The notes under the pieces were generated by a model. That model was not told the origin of the DNA. It did no database searches and was given only the letters and a program-made list of their open reading frames with translations. Positions 16,220 through 24,802 of a stretch of DNA of 56,872 nt are shown piece by piece. This DNA comes from Pseudomonas syringae pv. cilantro (lineage in GTDB: Bacteria > Pseudomonadota > Gammaproteobacteria > Pseudomonadales > Pseudomonadaceae), in NCBI RefSeq assembly GCF_001293775.1, contig NZ_LGLN01000010.1, forward strand, positions 42,864 through 99,735, in the 5' to 3' direction. Position 1 is the first letter of the stretch, and each line of letters begins with the position of its first letter. A program made the translations under genes and the position numbers.

Positions 16220-17482
16220 TCAAAGTTTCTGTTTTTTCATAGACATAAAGCGTGCACGATCTTCCACTAATATATTTTTCACCCTTGCATGACTCCGCAG
16301 CTTGGCTCGCGATTCAAAACCATCCGTTTGAAAAAATCCAGCAAGAGAGTCCATTCGCTTTTCACCAACACGCGCTGCTATCCAATCTATGAACTCCTCG
16401 TTGAAGAATGGAAATGTGTATGTTGATTTTCGGTGCATTGCCATTGCTCTCAATTCTGTCAATTTGAAAATATCTGCAACGTCGGTATCGAATGTTATGA
16501 GATTGCCCAAGTAGAAGTCGGCCTCTGGCAGGGTTTGCGTATTTGCCATTGCGTCCAGTGCTCTGGGAAGATAAAGGTCCCATGAGCAGTTTTTTATCAC
16601 AGCTAGTGGATCTTCTTTGTCCAGTACCGAGTTAAGTTTTTTGGATAGTGCGGATCGACCGCCGCGACACAAGATATCTGCGCAAACAATAAGCTCTCGA
16701 AGCATAAATGTTGAAGTCTCTTCATGCATAAATTGAATGAGCTCTCCCATTTTGTGCTCTACTGATTTTGATGAACTTGCCTCGATGATTTTGGTGCGAA
16801 GAATCATACTTTCGACTAGATCCACCTGCTGCTCGATGCCCTCATGCAATCCGTTGTCTAATTGCTTTTGAAAGTCAGCCAATAGCTCATCTGCGTGAGC
16901 CTCTGCTTGCTCTTTATAGATACTCCTAAATCGTAAGCCCCAAGACTCATCTAATGGGCTTGAGTCTAGTGAGAGCGCATGGATTGCGGCGAGAGTCATT
17001 CGGCAATTTTCAATTGTTTCTTCATTCCAAGATCTTTGGGCTTCCCAAAGATATAAGTATGGATTAAGTACTGCCAGCTCTTCGTTGTCGAAGTTTGCTC
17101 TTAAGGCGTTACCGTATTGTGTTAGTCCAGGTGAGGGGTTTTCTCGATATGCAAGTGCTTTGATAAAGCTGGCTGCATTAGAGTCGACAAAGGTGCCATA
17201 CCCCATTTGGAATCTAACCGGAGATAAGGTGCTAATCGCTTCTGAGTCTAATACCCATAACGATTTTCCTCGAAAGCAAGTTGAAATAAACCCTCTGTCA
17301 GCAAATTCTTTACGTCTCAGTTTAAATGGGCCAGCATCATCTTCTGCTGCGTAGATGATACGCCAATCCTTAAGCACGTATTGATTTTCCTCATAGGCGC
17401 GTAAAGCAAGAAGCGGATTTAAGGCGGTGCATACCTGATGTAGGGCGAACTGCGTATCGTAGCTAATGTCTTTGGGGTTCAT
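16220..17482 (-). CDS. Hypothetical protein of the island, convergent with the Lamassu operon
   Basis: A 420-residue soluble protein I do not recognise. It is AT-rich like the Lamassu genes and ends 99 bp from lmuB. The start MNPKDISY at 17482 has a GGAAG ribosome-binding site about 10 bases upstream; a frame 12 codons longer lacks one. The segment TFVDSNAASFIKAL near residue 100 faintly resembles the first strand of PIN-type ribonucleases (hhhDxN), and FDTDVADIF near 330 could supply a late acidic residue. That reading is speculative. No signal peptide or membrane helix. Being cargo beside a defence system, it may be a defence gene itself. Confidence 0.8.
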   Translation of the reverse strand: MNPKDISYDTQFALHQVCTALNPLLALRAYEENQYVLKDWRIIYAAEDDAGPFKLRRKEFADRGFISTCFRGKSLWVLDSEAISTLSPVRFQMGYGTFVDSNAASFIKALAYRENPSPGLTQYGNALRANFDNEELAVLNPYLYLWEAQRSWNEETIENCRMTLAAIHALSLDSSPLDESWGLRFRSIYKEQAEAHADELLADFQKQLDNGLHEGIEQQVDLVESMILRTKIIEASSSKSVEHKMGELIQFMHEETSTFMLRELIVCADILCRGGRSALSKKLNSVLDKEDPLAVIKNCSWDLYLPRALDAMANTQTLPEADFYLGNLITFDTDVADIFKLTELRAMAMHRKSTYTFPFFNEEFIDWIAARVGEKRMDSLAGFFQTDGFESRAKLRSHARVKNILVEDRARFMSMKKQKL

Positions 17483-17692
17483 AGATATAAATCTTCCTTT
17501 TATATGACGGTGGTTCACTAATAGTACTGGTTCGGTGTATGCAATCTACGAAGCATGGATAACGAAACAGTTTTTCACTACCCAGTGTGAATATTCACTG
17601 TTTCTGAATTTTAGCTGCTATTCCAAAGGCTTCCATAACTCTGGAAACGTTAAGGTATCTGTTTTTATTCGGATTGAAAGAAGCGTTTACTC

Positions 17693-17986
17693 ATGATCGT
17701 GCTTCGTGGGTACCTGGGGCCTGATGGATGTGGCAGTTCGCTTATGGGCGATTCGGCCATTAGGCTGCGTATCGATCCCAGGGACGAATGCACCATCACT
17801 CTCAACGAAGATATGCGTTCGAATTTGCGAGCATCGAAAGGAAAGTACAAATGGCACTGCCTATACGTAGAGCTTGCAACTGGCCACACGTTCTATAACG
17901 CCCCCCGGCTCCGCAGGTGGTCCACTTGGGTTTTAGGATGGTTTAACGGGGCTCGAAAACGGCGGCACATCCAGTCCGAGCTGTAG
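17693..17986 (+). CDS. Small hypothetical protein upstream of rulA
   Basis: A 97-residue frame starting MIVLRGYLGPDGCG and ending in a basic tail (GARKRRHIQSEL). Base composition is closer to the chromosome than to the Lamassu genes. No domain is recognised and no strong ribosome-binding site is visible. It lies 111 bp before the LexA box of rulA. It could be a real small gene or a remnant. Confidence 0.35.
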   Translation: MIVLRGYLGPDGCGSSLMGDSAIRLRIDPRDECTITLNEDMRSNLRASKGKYKWHCLYVELATGHTFYNAPRLRRWSTWVLGWFNGARKRRHIQSEL

Positions 17987-18096
17987 ACAGCCGTCCATCC
18001 AGACAATGACAGTGCTACGTGAAGCCTGAACGGCCGGGCTCCATCTGTCGAAAACTCTCACACCTCGATTGACCAAGGACCGTAGCTCGACGTTTA

Positions 18097-18112
18097 CTGT
18101 ATATGCGTACAG
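18097..18112 (+). promoter_or_regulatory. LexA (SOS) box of rulAB
   Basis: CTGTATATGCGTACAG is an exact match to the LexA consensus CTGT-N8-ACAG. It lies 25 bases before the chosen rulA start. It predicts induction by DNA damage. Confidence 0.88.
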
Positions 18113-18137
18113 CAAACTCCCCAATCAGGCCAACATC

Positions 18138-18572
18138 ATGACCGTTCGAATCCTTGGCAAACTGTCCGAGTGTGGAATCGTCCTTCCTTTCTACTCGTTC
18201 AAAATCCCGGCAGGGTTTCCCAATCCTGCCGCGGACCATATCGAGCAGGACTTCTCGTTTGACAGGCTCATGGATGTTCGGGCACCCCACATTTACGTTG
18301 CCCAGATCGACGGGAGCAGCATGCAGGGTATCGGGATATTTGATGGTGACTTGATTGTCGTCGACCGGTCCTTGACTGCAGTGCATGGCAGCATTGTCAT
18401 CGCCTCTGTGAATGGCGAACCTTTGTGCAAACGGTTAACGATGCAGGGGCAGAACGTCGTTTTGATCTCAGAGAATCCAGGCTATGCGCCGCGCTACATA
18501 CTGGAAGGAGAGGAATTGGTAATTTGGGGGGTGGTCAAGCATGGCGTGCGTACCTTCAATCTCACGTCCTGA
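18138..18572 (+). CDS. rulA: RulA, UmuD-like self-cleaving subunit of error-prone polymerase
   Basis: A 144-residue UmuD/LexA-type S24 peptidase. After RecA-stimulated self-cleavage it assembles with RulB into a translesion polymerase. The cleavage site is Ala25-Gly26 ([11 protein letters not shown]), the catalytic serine is Ser61 (GSSM) and the lysine is Lys98 (LCKRL). I chose MTVRILGK at 18138; a longer frame from 18069 would run through the LexA box. rulB begins 32 bp before its end. RulA is complete, but its partner gene is interrupted. Confidence 0.9.
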   Translation: MTVRILGKLSECGIVLPFYSFKIPAGFPNPAADHIEQDFSFDRLMDVRAPHIYVAQIDGSSMQGIGIFDGDLIVVDRSLTAVHGSIVIASVNGEPLCKRLTMQGQNVVLISENPGYAPRYILEGEELVIWGVVKHGVRTFNLTS

Positions 18573-18803
18573 CCAGGTCTTCGCACTGATTGATTGCAAC
18601 AGTTTTTACGCCAGTTGTGAACGCGTATTCCGCCCCGACCTTGCGAAGGTTCCGATCGTGGTGCTGAGCAACAATGACGGCTGCGTGATCGCGCGCAGCT
18701 ATGACGCGAAAGATCACGTCAAAATGGGCGCGCCTTATTTTCAGATCAAGGATTTGTTGAGGCGCAAGGGCATCATGGCGTTCAGCAGTAACTACGCCCT
18801 CTA
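18541..18803 (+). pseudogene. rulB: rulB 5' fragment (UmuC-like polymerase, interrupted)
   Basis: The first 87 codons of a Y-family DNA polymerase V subunit. The first catalytic aspartate ([13 protein letters not shown]) and the sugar-selection region ([15 protein letters not shown]) are visible. The frame runs into a stop (TAG, 18802-18804) created by the cassette inserted after ...SSNYAL(Y). The rest resumes at 19860. Without the second part, which holds the SIDEAF catalytic residues, this fragment cannot act as a polymerase. Confidence 0.9.
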
Positions 18804-19017
18804 GTAAGTTATGTGGAATGCTTCTGAGCTACGCTGATTCTGACGACGTTGACCTGTGGGGCTGGGGACGTCTTACGTTCAGGCCCTGCAGAACGCCCAG
18901 TCAAATCGAGGGGAAAAAGCCGATAGTCGTGGGCGCTGTGATCTGTTTTTGTAGTTTTACTAAAAGCTACCTGCATTAAGCTGAATAGCTATTTGTAAAA
19001 TGTATATTATAAAAACA

Positions 19018-19431
19018 TCAATACTCAAACGTGCAGAGGGATGGGTTGCTTTCACTGCAACTGAGTCCGTTCCAAGCTTTCCCCACAGGTGTTGCTACCT
19101 TGAGCGTCTCAAGACTCATCCTGATTCCTGCGCTGCTATTACCCTCATAGTCGCACGCCACAAATGCATTACCTGTGATCGCGCTTCGGTTACGTATATT
19201 TGCAGTTTTGAAAGCAATACTATTTATGTCCTTTGCATCGCCTCGCGGGTTTTCGCCTCTCCATTGTTGGTTGTTTGGGGCTGGTGCCGTATACACAAAA
19301 CCTTGCCCTTCCTGATGTTGTTTGATGACGCTGACATCCGGGCACGCGGCAGGAGTAGGAGCGGCATACACCTTGCCCATTAAAAGTGCCAAAGCAACAA
19401 TGCCTACTGATTTCTTTGAGCGAGCTTTCAT
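19018..19431 (-). CDS. Predicted secreted protein (DUF3757-like), HrpL-regulon candidate
   Basis: A 137-residue protein with a Sec signal peptide (about residues 1-23, ALALLMGKVYA followed by APTPAACP). The mature part has the pattern CPDVSVIKQ, GFVYTAPAP, W-RGENP and CDYEGNSSAG, resembling DUF3757 proteins of unknown function. Mature cysteines (29, and later ACDYE, LSCSE, SLCTFEY) could form two disulfides. The ATG has GGAG eight bases upstream. A consensus hrp box lies 134 bp upstream, so expression with the type III secretion genes is predicted. It is the only gene in the cassette. Confidence 0.75.
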   Translation of the reverse strand: MKARSKKSVGIVALALLMGKVYAAPTPAACPDVSVIKQHQEGQGFVYTAPAPNNQQWRGENPRGDAKDINSIAFKTANIRNRSAITGNAFVACDYEGNSSAGIRMSLETLKVATPVGKAWNGLSCSESNPSLCTFEY

Positions 19432-19564
19432 TTTACTTTCTCCATCGTGGATCTACGTTGATTTTATTTTTACAGCGGGTGAGCGAGTCGCTTGCCATGC
19501 GTTTAACCGACAGATCACCACCACCGACTTATCTATTCGCTTTTACTTTTACAGGTGCCGCGCA

Positions 19565-19593
19565 TGAGTGGTCATCAGTGTCCATCGAGTTCC
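19565..19593 (-). promoter_or_regulatory. hrp box before the cassette secreted-protein gene
   Basis: Read on the minus strand: GGAACT-N16-CCACTCA, matching the HrpL consensus GGAACY-N15/16-CCACNNA. It points toward the gene starting at 19431, with a leader of about 130 bases. Confidence 0.7.
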
Positions 19594-19845
19594 ATTATGC
19601 TTTCAAAATATTTAAATAGTCGACAGCGCCTCAATGGCAAAGCTGCGATCAGCGTAAAAAAGTAGGTTCTCTTATCATGTAGCGATTGATCAATCTGAGT
19701 CACACCCACCGCATTCGTCACGACACCTATCAGGCTGTGCACGGCGCGGCTCAGGTATCGGCGGAGGGTGCCTGCTTCAAGACGCGTTCCGGTAGTGTGG
19801 ACGTAGTAATCTCGTCAAGGAACGGAAGACTGGGAGAATAATTTT
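19594..19845. other. Right part of the rulB cassette, mostly non-coding
   Basis: No start-to-stop gene is supported. From 19695 to 19841 one plus-strand frame stays open and ends with TAA, reading like the C-terminus of a protein (HTHRIRHDTYQAVHGAA...RNGRLGE). It is more GC-rich than the rest of the cassette. It may be the tail of a lost gene; I do not recognise it. Confidence 0.35.
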
Positions 19846-19859
19846 CCATTCCACATAAA

Positions 19860-20895
19860 CGGCGACATGAGCCAGAGGGTCATGGCGATAATCGAGTCCA
19901 TGGTCCCTGCCGTCGAGGTGTATAGCATCGACGAAGCCTTTGCCGATCTGACAGGGATGCCTGGCAACCTGACAGAGTTCGGACGCACTATCAGGGCGGC
20001 CGTGTACAAGCGGACAGGGATACCCGTCGGAGTAGGAATAGCGCCCACCAAAACCTTGGCAAAGCTGGCCAACTACACCGCGAAACGTCTTCAGACACGC
20101 ACTGGCGGTGTAGTCGACATATGCGACCCCTTCAATCGCGATTGGGTTTTGCGAAATACCAATGTCGGTGAGGTCTGGGGTGTTGGCAAAAGGATGAAGG
20201 CACACCTTGAAGGTATGAAAATTCTGACGGCCAAGGATCTCGCTACAGCGGACCCACGCATGCTTCGTGACCAGTTCAGTGTGGTGATTGAAAAGACCGC
20301 CCGTGAGCTTTCAGGCACGCCTTGCCTGGCGCTTGAAGAGGTCGAGCCCCCCCGGCAGGAAATATGCTGCAGTCGTATGTTTGGTCAGCGTCAGACAGAG
20401 ATTGCGCCCATCAAGGAGGCCGTAGCGACCTACATGATGAGAGCGTCGGAAAAGCTGCGCGCCCAAGGGTCGGTGTGCAAGAAGATCCGCGTCAGTATCC
20501 GCACCGGCATGTTTAACCCCGATGAAGCGAGATACGCCAACGGCGCGCTCGTTGAGCTGCCTTATCCAACGAATGACGTCAGGCTCATGACCAGGTACGC
20601 GACTGAAGCGGTTGATCGAATTTTTCGTCCAGGTTTCAGGTACAGCAAAGCAGAGGTGCTGCTGATGGATCTGTGTCAGCCTGGCGAATTTACCGATGAC
20701 CTATTTATGGCTGTCCAGCCAGACAGTTCTGATCGTTTGATGGCCACACTGGACCTGATCAATGGCAAATGGGGGCGCGGAACACTGCGAACCGGGTCGA
20801 TACCGGCCATTCCAGATTGGGGAATGCGTCGCGAACAGAAGAGCCCAAGCTACACAACGAGGGTTGATCAGTTATGGACGGTAAAAAGCAAATGA
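19860..20895 (+). pseudogene. rulB: rulB 3' fragment (UmuC-like polymerase, interrupted)
   Basis: The remaining 344 codons of RulB after the cassette, beginning GDMSQRV. It contains the catalytic SIDEAFADLTG segment, the thumb helix-hairpin-helix region (VGEVWGVGKRM) and the little-finger domain (C-terminal). Joined to 18541-18803 it would make about 431 residues, close to E. coli UmuC (422). An internal ATG at 19867 might start a truncated product lacking the first catalytic aspartate. It overlaps the next gene by 4 bp. Confidence 0.9.
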
Positions 20896-21113
20896 GCACT
20901 GAGAAGCAAGCTGCCGTTGCGGCATGGACGGTGTTACTGGATGACCGATTTGCTCTTATGGAAAACCCCGGCAGCCAGCATAAAGCGTTGTTGGTATCGG
21001 CCCATGCTCTTCATCGGTCACACGTCATCAATGATGAAGACCTGAGTGATATGTTGGAACTGGCAGATGGGGCTTTGGCGTATGCCGTGGAAGTTCAAAC
21101 CGGCGAATACTGA
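20892..21113 (+). CDS. Small hypothetical protein after rulB
   Basis: A 73-residue acidic protein (MSTEKQAAVAAWTVLLDD... to VQTGEY) whose ATG overlaps the rulB stop as ATGA, so it was translated with rulB. A start six codons earlier (20874) is also open. No domain recognised. Its position suggests a rulAB-associated accessory gene of unknown role. With rulB interrupted it may still be made from internal starts. Confidence 0.6.
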   Translation: MSTEKQAAVAAWTVLLDDRFALMENPGSQHKALLVSAHALHRSHVINDEDLSDMLELADGALAYAVEVQTGEY

Positions 21114-22621
21114 TCTACAGCGCATCTAACAGCACCCCAATGAATGGCAGGGGGCGGAGCCCCTGCATTCATCACTTAGAGTTCATGAATCAGGCGGTGC
21201 AAGCGTACGATCCAATAGACCGCTTGCAATGCTCTGATCAATTCCTCGGGCAGATAACGCGCAATTATAGCTTTCATCGTTTCGGCTCTCTGAAGGGGGA
21301 AAACCGTACCTATTGAAGTTCTGGTACGGCACGTCCCACTCAAACGTACTAACACGTTGCAAGTTCAAACTAGCACCTTTGCCGTAAATCGCCGTAATCC
21401 ACTTCGGCAGGCCAGAATGCTGATTAGCGCTGTGCAAACGCGAGACAGTGACACCCTAAGAAGGTTGACACGGTAGCTGATTCGACCTACGGTTGGGTTT
21501 CGAGGCTCCAAAAAGTAAGACGCTTCATTGTCTGAGTGTTCGAGGAAGACTTTATCACATGTTTTCCAAAACGAATTGCCTCAGATTCGTTGCCCCAAGG
21601 CCCGCCTAGTGCGGGCTTTTTTTGGTCGCTAGCTAGACCTTGGACAGCGCTCCCGGAAAACAAAGGGTTTTACGAGGTCGTTACTCAATAATGATCAACG
21701 GTAGGAGCAAGCTATTTGCGGTATAGCGTAAAAAAGTATCCGATGAGTGGTATCGGATGGGGGTATAATACTATAAGAAATTGGTCGCTAGGTCGGAAAG
21801 ATAAGTAGAAGACGATGAAAAACTGCATCTGTATCTCCCCGTCATGCGTCTTTCTCAACGATGTTTTCAACCCTTTTCGGCATTTCGAATGTGTTTAATG
21901 TGTTTGCTGTTTTGTTTGCTATTGATTTAAGTGTTCAGTAAACAGTCGGAATCCCTTTCTGCATCGTTATTAGGTGTATCTCAGCGCGTTTCGATGGTTA
22001 GAAGGTGGGTTGAATATACTGCGACCTTTAAGATGTTAAGTGGCGATTGACTATGCGGTACTAGACACAAGGCTGATTTGGATGATGATAGCGAACATTG
22101 CGGATTCCCCTCCGATGCTCTTCACCTCAAAATTCGTCCCTGGCGAGCAAGTGACCGTAAGGCAGCCACAGATCGTGTCATCTGCTTTGATGTTGACACG
22201 GCTTTCTGCATCTCGCTGAACGAGCGACAAAACAGACGCAAGCTGTTTCTGAAGACAATCGGGCTGCTCATCTCAAACCCGATCAACTTGCCTTATCACG
22301 CAGCGCTGCCATGATCCTGTTCGTGGATGCCATGAGTCATATCAGGCAGATAGGTATCTGCGGCACGCGGCCGCAGTGGTCGGGCCCAACATTCTGGTAA
22401 GCGCAATAAATGAGGATGACCGTAAGGCAGCGAACCTAGAAAAAACCAGGTCTCGCTGCTCTAAATTTATTGGAGAACGCTGCCCCGCATCAGACTTTGA
22501 TCAGAATCCGCCCGATCCATTCCGCGACCTGCGTAACGACGGCGTTTCCGGCACCGAAAGCCTCTGCAAGGTTGGCCGCATCCAGTCCGAGGCAAACCCC
22601 ATCATCTTCAGACGCTCGCTT
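21114..22621. other. Degenerate region between rulAB and prophage remnant
   Basis: 1.5 kb with no gene I can support. Short frames at 21183-21437 (minus) and 22078-22314 (plus) have no recognisable product. A terminator-like hairpin is at 21600-21623. TGACCGTAAGGCAGC occurs twice (22152-22166 and 22417-22431). TGGTAAGCGCAATAAATGA at 22395-22413 is repeated exactly at the start of the AbiTii-like gene (24810-24828). The region looks like an accumulation of broken pieces joined by deletions. Confidence 0.5.
21600..21623 (+). terminator. Rho-independent terminator-like hairpin
   Basis: Stem GCCCGC/GCGGGC with a short loop followed by seven T. No intact gene ends just before it on the plus strand, so it probably belonged to a lost gene. 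Confidence 0.65.
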
Positions 22622-23335
22622 GTGTACGTCGACGAATACTTCTGGATACGCGACTTCGAGAAGCTGAACACCGTCGCCAGCGCCATGGCGACCCACAAGA
22701 AGTGGCGCAAAACCTACTTCTCAACGCCCAGCGCCGTGTCGCACCAGGCCTATCCGTTCTGGCAAGGCGAGAAATTCCGCAACAGCAAACGTAAGGCCGC
22801 CAAGGAACCGTGGCCGAGCGACAAACAGATATCTGCCGGCGCACTGTGTCCGGACGGTCAGTGGCGCAAGGTCATCACCATCCTGGACGCCATCGCCGGT
22901 GGCTGCGATCTGTTCGACCTGGAGCAGTTGCAGCTGGAGTACGACGACGACAAGTTCGAGCAGCTGTTCATGTGCAAATTCATCGACAGCACCCAGAGCG
23001 CGTTTTCCCTGGCAGATCTGGAGCGCTGTTATTCGGACCTGTCGTTGTGGGCCGACTTCGACCCGGACGACCCACGGCCCTACGGCAACAGCCCGGTTTG
23101 GATCGGTTACGACCCGAGCCGGACCCGCGACGACGCCACCTGCGTGGTCATTGCTCCGCCACTGGAGAACGGCGGCAAGTTCCGGATCCTGGAGAAGCAC
23201 AGCTGGCGTGGTCAGTCATTCAAGTACCAGGCCGAGCAGGTCAAGAAGCTGACCGAGCGTTTCAACGTCCAGCACATCGGCATCGACACGACTGGCATTG
23301 GCTACGGCGTGTTCGACTTGGTGCGCGACTTCTAG
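22622..23335 (+). pseudogene. P2-like phage terminase ATPase subunit fragment (gpP-like)
   Basis: About 237 codons of the middle part of a P2-type large terminase subunit: Walker B region VYVDEYFW near the start, TYFSTPSAVSHQAYPFW, and the RNase H-like nuclease start VWIGYDPSRTRDDA. The normal N-terminal third (including Walker A) is missing; the open frame continues upstream to 22376 in unrelated sequence. The C-terminus is cut after LVRDF, where the sequence changes straight into the truncated cox gene on the other strand. This is a deletion junction in a dead prophage. Confidence 0.85.
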
Positions 23336-23436
23336 CGGCCTTGAGTGATTTCCCGCCGAATGGATGAGTTCGACTGGCCAGAACGTCGGGCAAATTCGTT
23401 GATGGTCACGTATGGCGTGTCGATGGTGATCTGCAT
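23332..23436 (-). pseudogene. Truncated Cox/excisionase-like phage regulator
   Basis: 34 codons starting MQITIDTPYVTIN and ending RREITQGR then stop, the N-terminal helix-turn-helix of a P2-family Cox protein (directionality factor and repressor of the lysogenic promoter). The C-terminal part is lost at the junction with the terminase fragment near 23335. Without Cox, excision of the island by its own integrase would be poor. Confidence 0.65.
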
Positions 23437-23469
23437 TCTGATAATCTCTCTAGCTATATTGGTGATGAT

Positions 23470-23511
23470 GGTTCCTATATGGGCCTCAATGATGTGACCT
23501 ATATAGGAACC
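23470..23511. promoter_or_regulatory. Phage repressor operator (inverted repeat) between cox and C
   Basis: GGTTCCTATAT (23470-23480) and ATATAGGAACC (23501-23511) are a perfect 11-bp inverted pair, 20 bp apart, in the divergent promoter region between the cox remnant and the repressor gene. This is the expected place for the immunity operator of a P2-like phage. Confidence 0.7.
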
Positions 23512-23528
23512 TGTCAAGAGGGTGACTC

Positions 23529-23765
23529 ATGGATTTGGCGATTAAGTTGAAGGCGATCCGCCGGAGGGAGGGTGTGACTCAGTCCGAGTTCTGCGAGCAG
23601 GTGGGCATCAGCATCAGCACGTACAAAAAATACGAAGCGTCGATGTTTGAGATGGGGTATGGGGCGCTGTGCAAGGTGACCAACCACCCGAACTTCAAGA
23701 AATACACCCTGTGGCTGATGACAGGGGATACAGCCTCTGAGTGCGGTCAGGTCAGTGCGGAGTAG
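23529..23765 (+). CDS. P2-like phage C repressor (XRE family)
   Basis: A 78-residue Cro/CI-type helix-turn-helix protein ([21 protein letters not shown], about residues 17-37). By position between a divergent cox remnant and an integrase it corresponds to the immunity repressor of P2-like phages. It probably binds the repeats at 23470-23511 and regulates the integrase operon, and may still give immunity to related phages. The integrase start is 3 bp after its stop. Confidence 0.82.
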   Translation: MDLAIKLKAIRRREGVTQSEFCEQVGISISTYKKYEASMFEMGYGALCKVTNHPNFKKYTLWLMTGDTASECGQVSAE

Positions 23766-23767
23766 GG

Positions 23768-24802
23768 ATGACGATAAGGCCATTGGGTGATGGGCGGTAC
23801 GTTGTTGACTGCCGACCAGAGGGGAGCGAGGGGCCGAGGGTTCGCAAGATTTTTCGCACTAAGAATGAAGCGTTGGCTCACGAGCGGCGAGTCATGGGCG
23901 ACGGAGCCAACGGTGCTTTTGAGAAGAAAAGCAAGGTGGATACGCGCAGGTTGAAGGACCTGGTGGAGCTCTGGCACACCTTGCATGGGCAAAACCTCAA
24001 GACCGGAGACCAGCGGAAGGAGTTGCTGCTCAACATGGTCGAGCGGATGGGTAATCCAAAGGCGGTGGCTTTCAGCTCATCTCATTTCGCCCAGTATCGA
24101 GCGGAGCGTGCCGAGGGCAAGCATTCGAGGTACATGGAAAAAGGGAAGCCAGGTCGACCCGTCAGCGCGAATATGCTCAACCATGAACTCGCCTATCTCC
24201 GGGCTGTGTTCAATGAGCTTGAGCGTTTAAGCGAGTGGAATTTGCCCAATCCCTTGGCCAACGTTCGCAGCTTGAAATTTGATGAAGCGGAAATGGCGTA
24301 TCTGCTGGATGAGCAAATTGACGCATTGCTGACTTATCTATCAGGGCTTGAAAGTGATGCGCTGTTGATTGCTGAAGTTTGTTTGGCAACTGGTGCCCGA
24401 TGGGGGGAGGCGGAGAGTCTGCAGTCGCGCCAGGTGCGGAACAAGCTTGTGCATTACAGTAAGACCAAATCCAGCAAGAATCGCACAATCCCCATATCAG
24501 AGGACTTGTACGAGCGCCTTAGAAAAGCATTACCGTTCAAACCGTCATATGAATCTTTTCGGCGGGCCGTCGATGCGGTGCAGCTCGATCTGCCTGCTGG
24601 TCAGTTGACCCACGTTCTTCGACACACCTTTGCTAGCCATTACATGATGAATGGTGGTGATATTATCACCCTGCAAAATGTTTTAGGTCATGCCACACTG
24701 GCGATGACTCAGAAGTATGCACACTTTAGCCCAGGACATATGGCTGAGGTTGTTCACTTGAATCCGTTGGCGCGTATTGGAAAATTGAAAGGGAGTATTT
24801 GA
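23768..24802 (+). CDS. int: Tyrosine-family site-specific integrase of the island
   Basis: A 344-residue phage integrase. Catalytic residues are in place: Arg211 ([10 protein letters not shown]), His282 and Arg285 ([11 protein letters not shown]), His308 ([10 protein letters not shown]) and Tyr317 (QKYAHFSP). An N-terminal arm-binding domain (about 1-60) and a core-binding domain precede. I chose MTIRPLGDG at 23768, with GGAG just upstream; a longer frame overlaps the repressor gene. It is intact and should recombine at the 84-bp repeats inside tRNA-Ile2. The next gene starts at the base after its stop. Confidence 0.93.
   Translation: MTIRPLGDGRYVVDCRPEGSEGPRVRKIFRTKNEALAHERRVMGDGANGAFEKKSKVDTRRLKDLVELWHTLHGQNLKTGDQRKELLLNMVERMGNPKAVAFSSSHFAQYRAERAEGKHSRYMEKGKPGRPVSANMLNHELAYLRAVFNELERLSEWNLPNPLANVRSLKFDEAEMAYLLDEQIDALLTYLSGLESDALLIAEVCLATGARWGEAESLQSRQVRNKLVHYSKTKSSKNRTIPISEDLYERLRKALPFKPSYESFRRAVDAVQLDLPAGQLTHVLRHTFASHYMMNGGDIITLQNVLGHATLAMTQKYAHFSPGHMAEVVHLNPLARIGKLKGSI

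Larger units (their letters stand above)
18804..19859. mobile_element. 1.06-kb cassette inserted in rulB, with inverted ends and one cargo gene
   Basis: The rulB sequence stops at 18803 and resumes at 19860; joining ...CTCTA to CGGCGAC restores Tyr-Gly-Asp in frame with no net base change. The ends carry the 12-bp inverted repeat TTATGTGGAATG (18809-18820) and CATTCCACATAA (19846-19857 region). No recombinase or transposase gene is present, so it would depend on enzymes supplied in trans. Cargo is one secreted-protein gene on the minus strand behind a hrp box. rulB is known as an insertion hotspot for tyrosine-recombinase elements in Pseudomonas, and the intact excision frame fits such site-specific entry. 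Confidence 0.8.

Noticed and set aside
21183..21437. 84-codon minus-strand frame in the degenerate island zone
   Set aside because: No ribosome-binding site or recognisable product; kept only as part of the gap description.
22078..22314. 78-codon plus-strand frame
   Set aside because: No domain; shares the short repeat TGACCGTAAGGCAGC with neighbouring debris, so it looks like broken sequence.
22490..22696. Possible P2 portal gene start opposite the terminase fragment
   Set aside because: P2-like phages have the portal gene divergent from terminase, but the minus frames here show no portal-like sequence.
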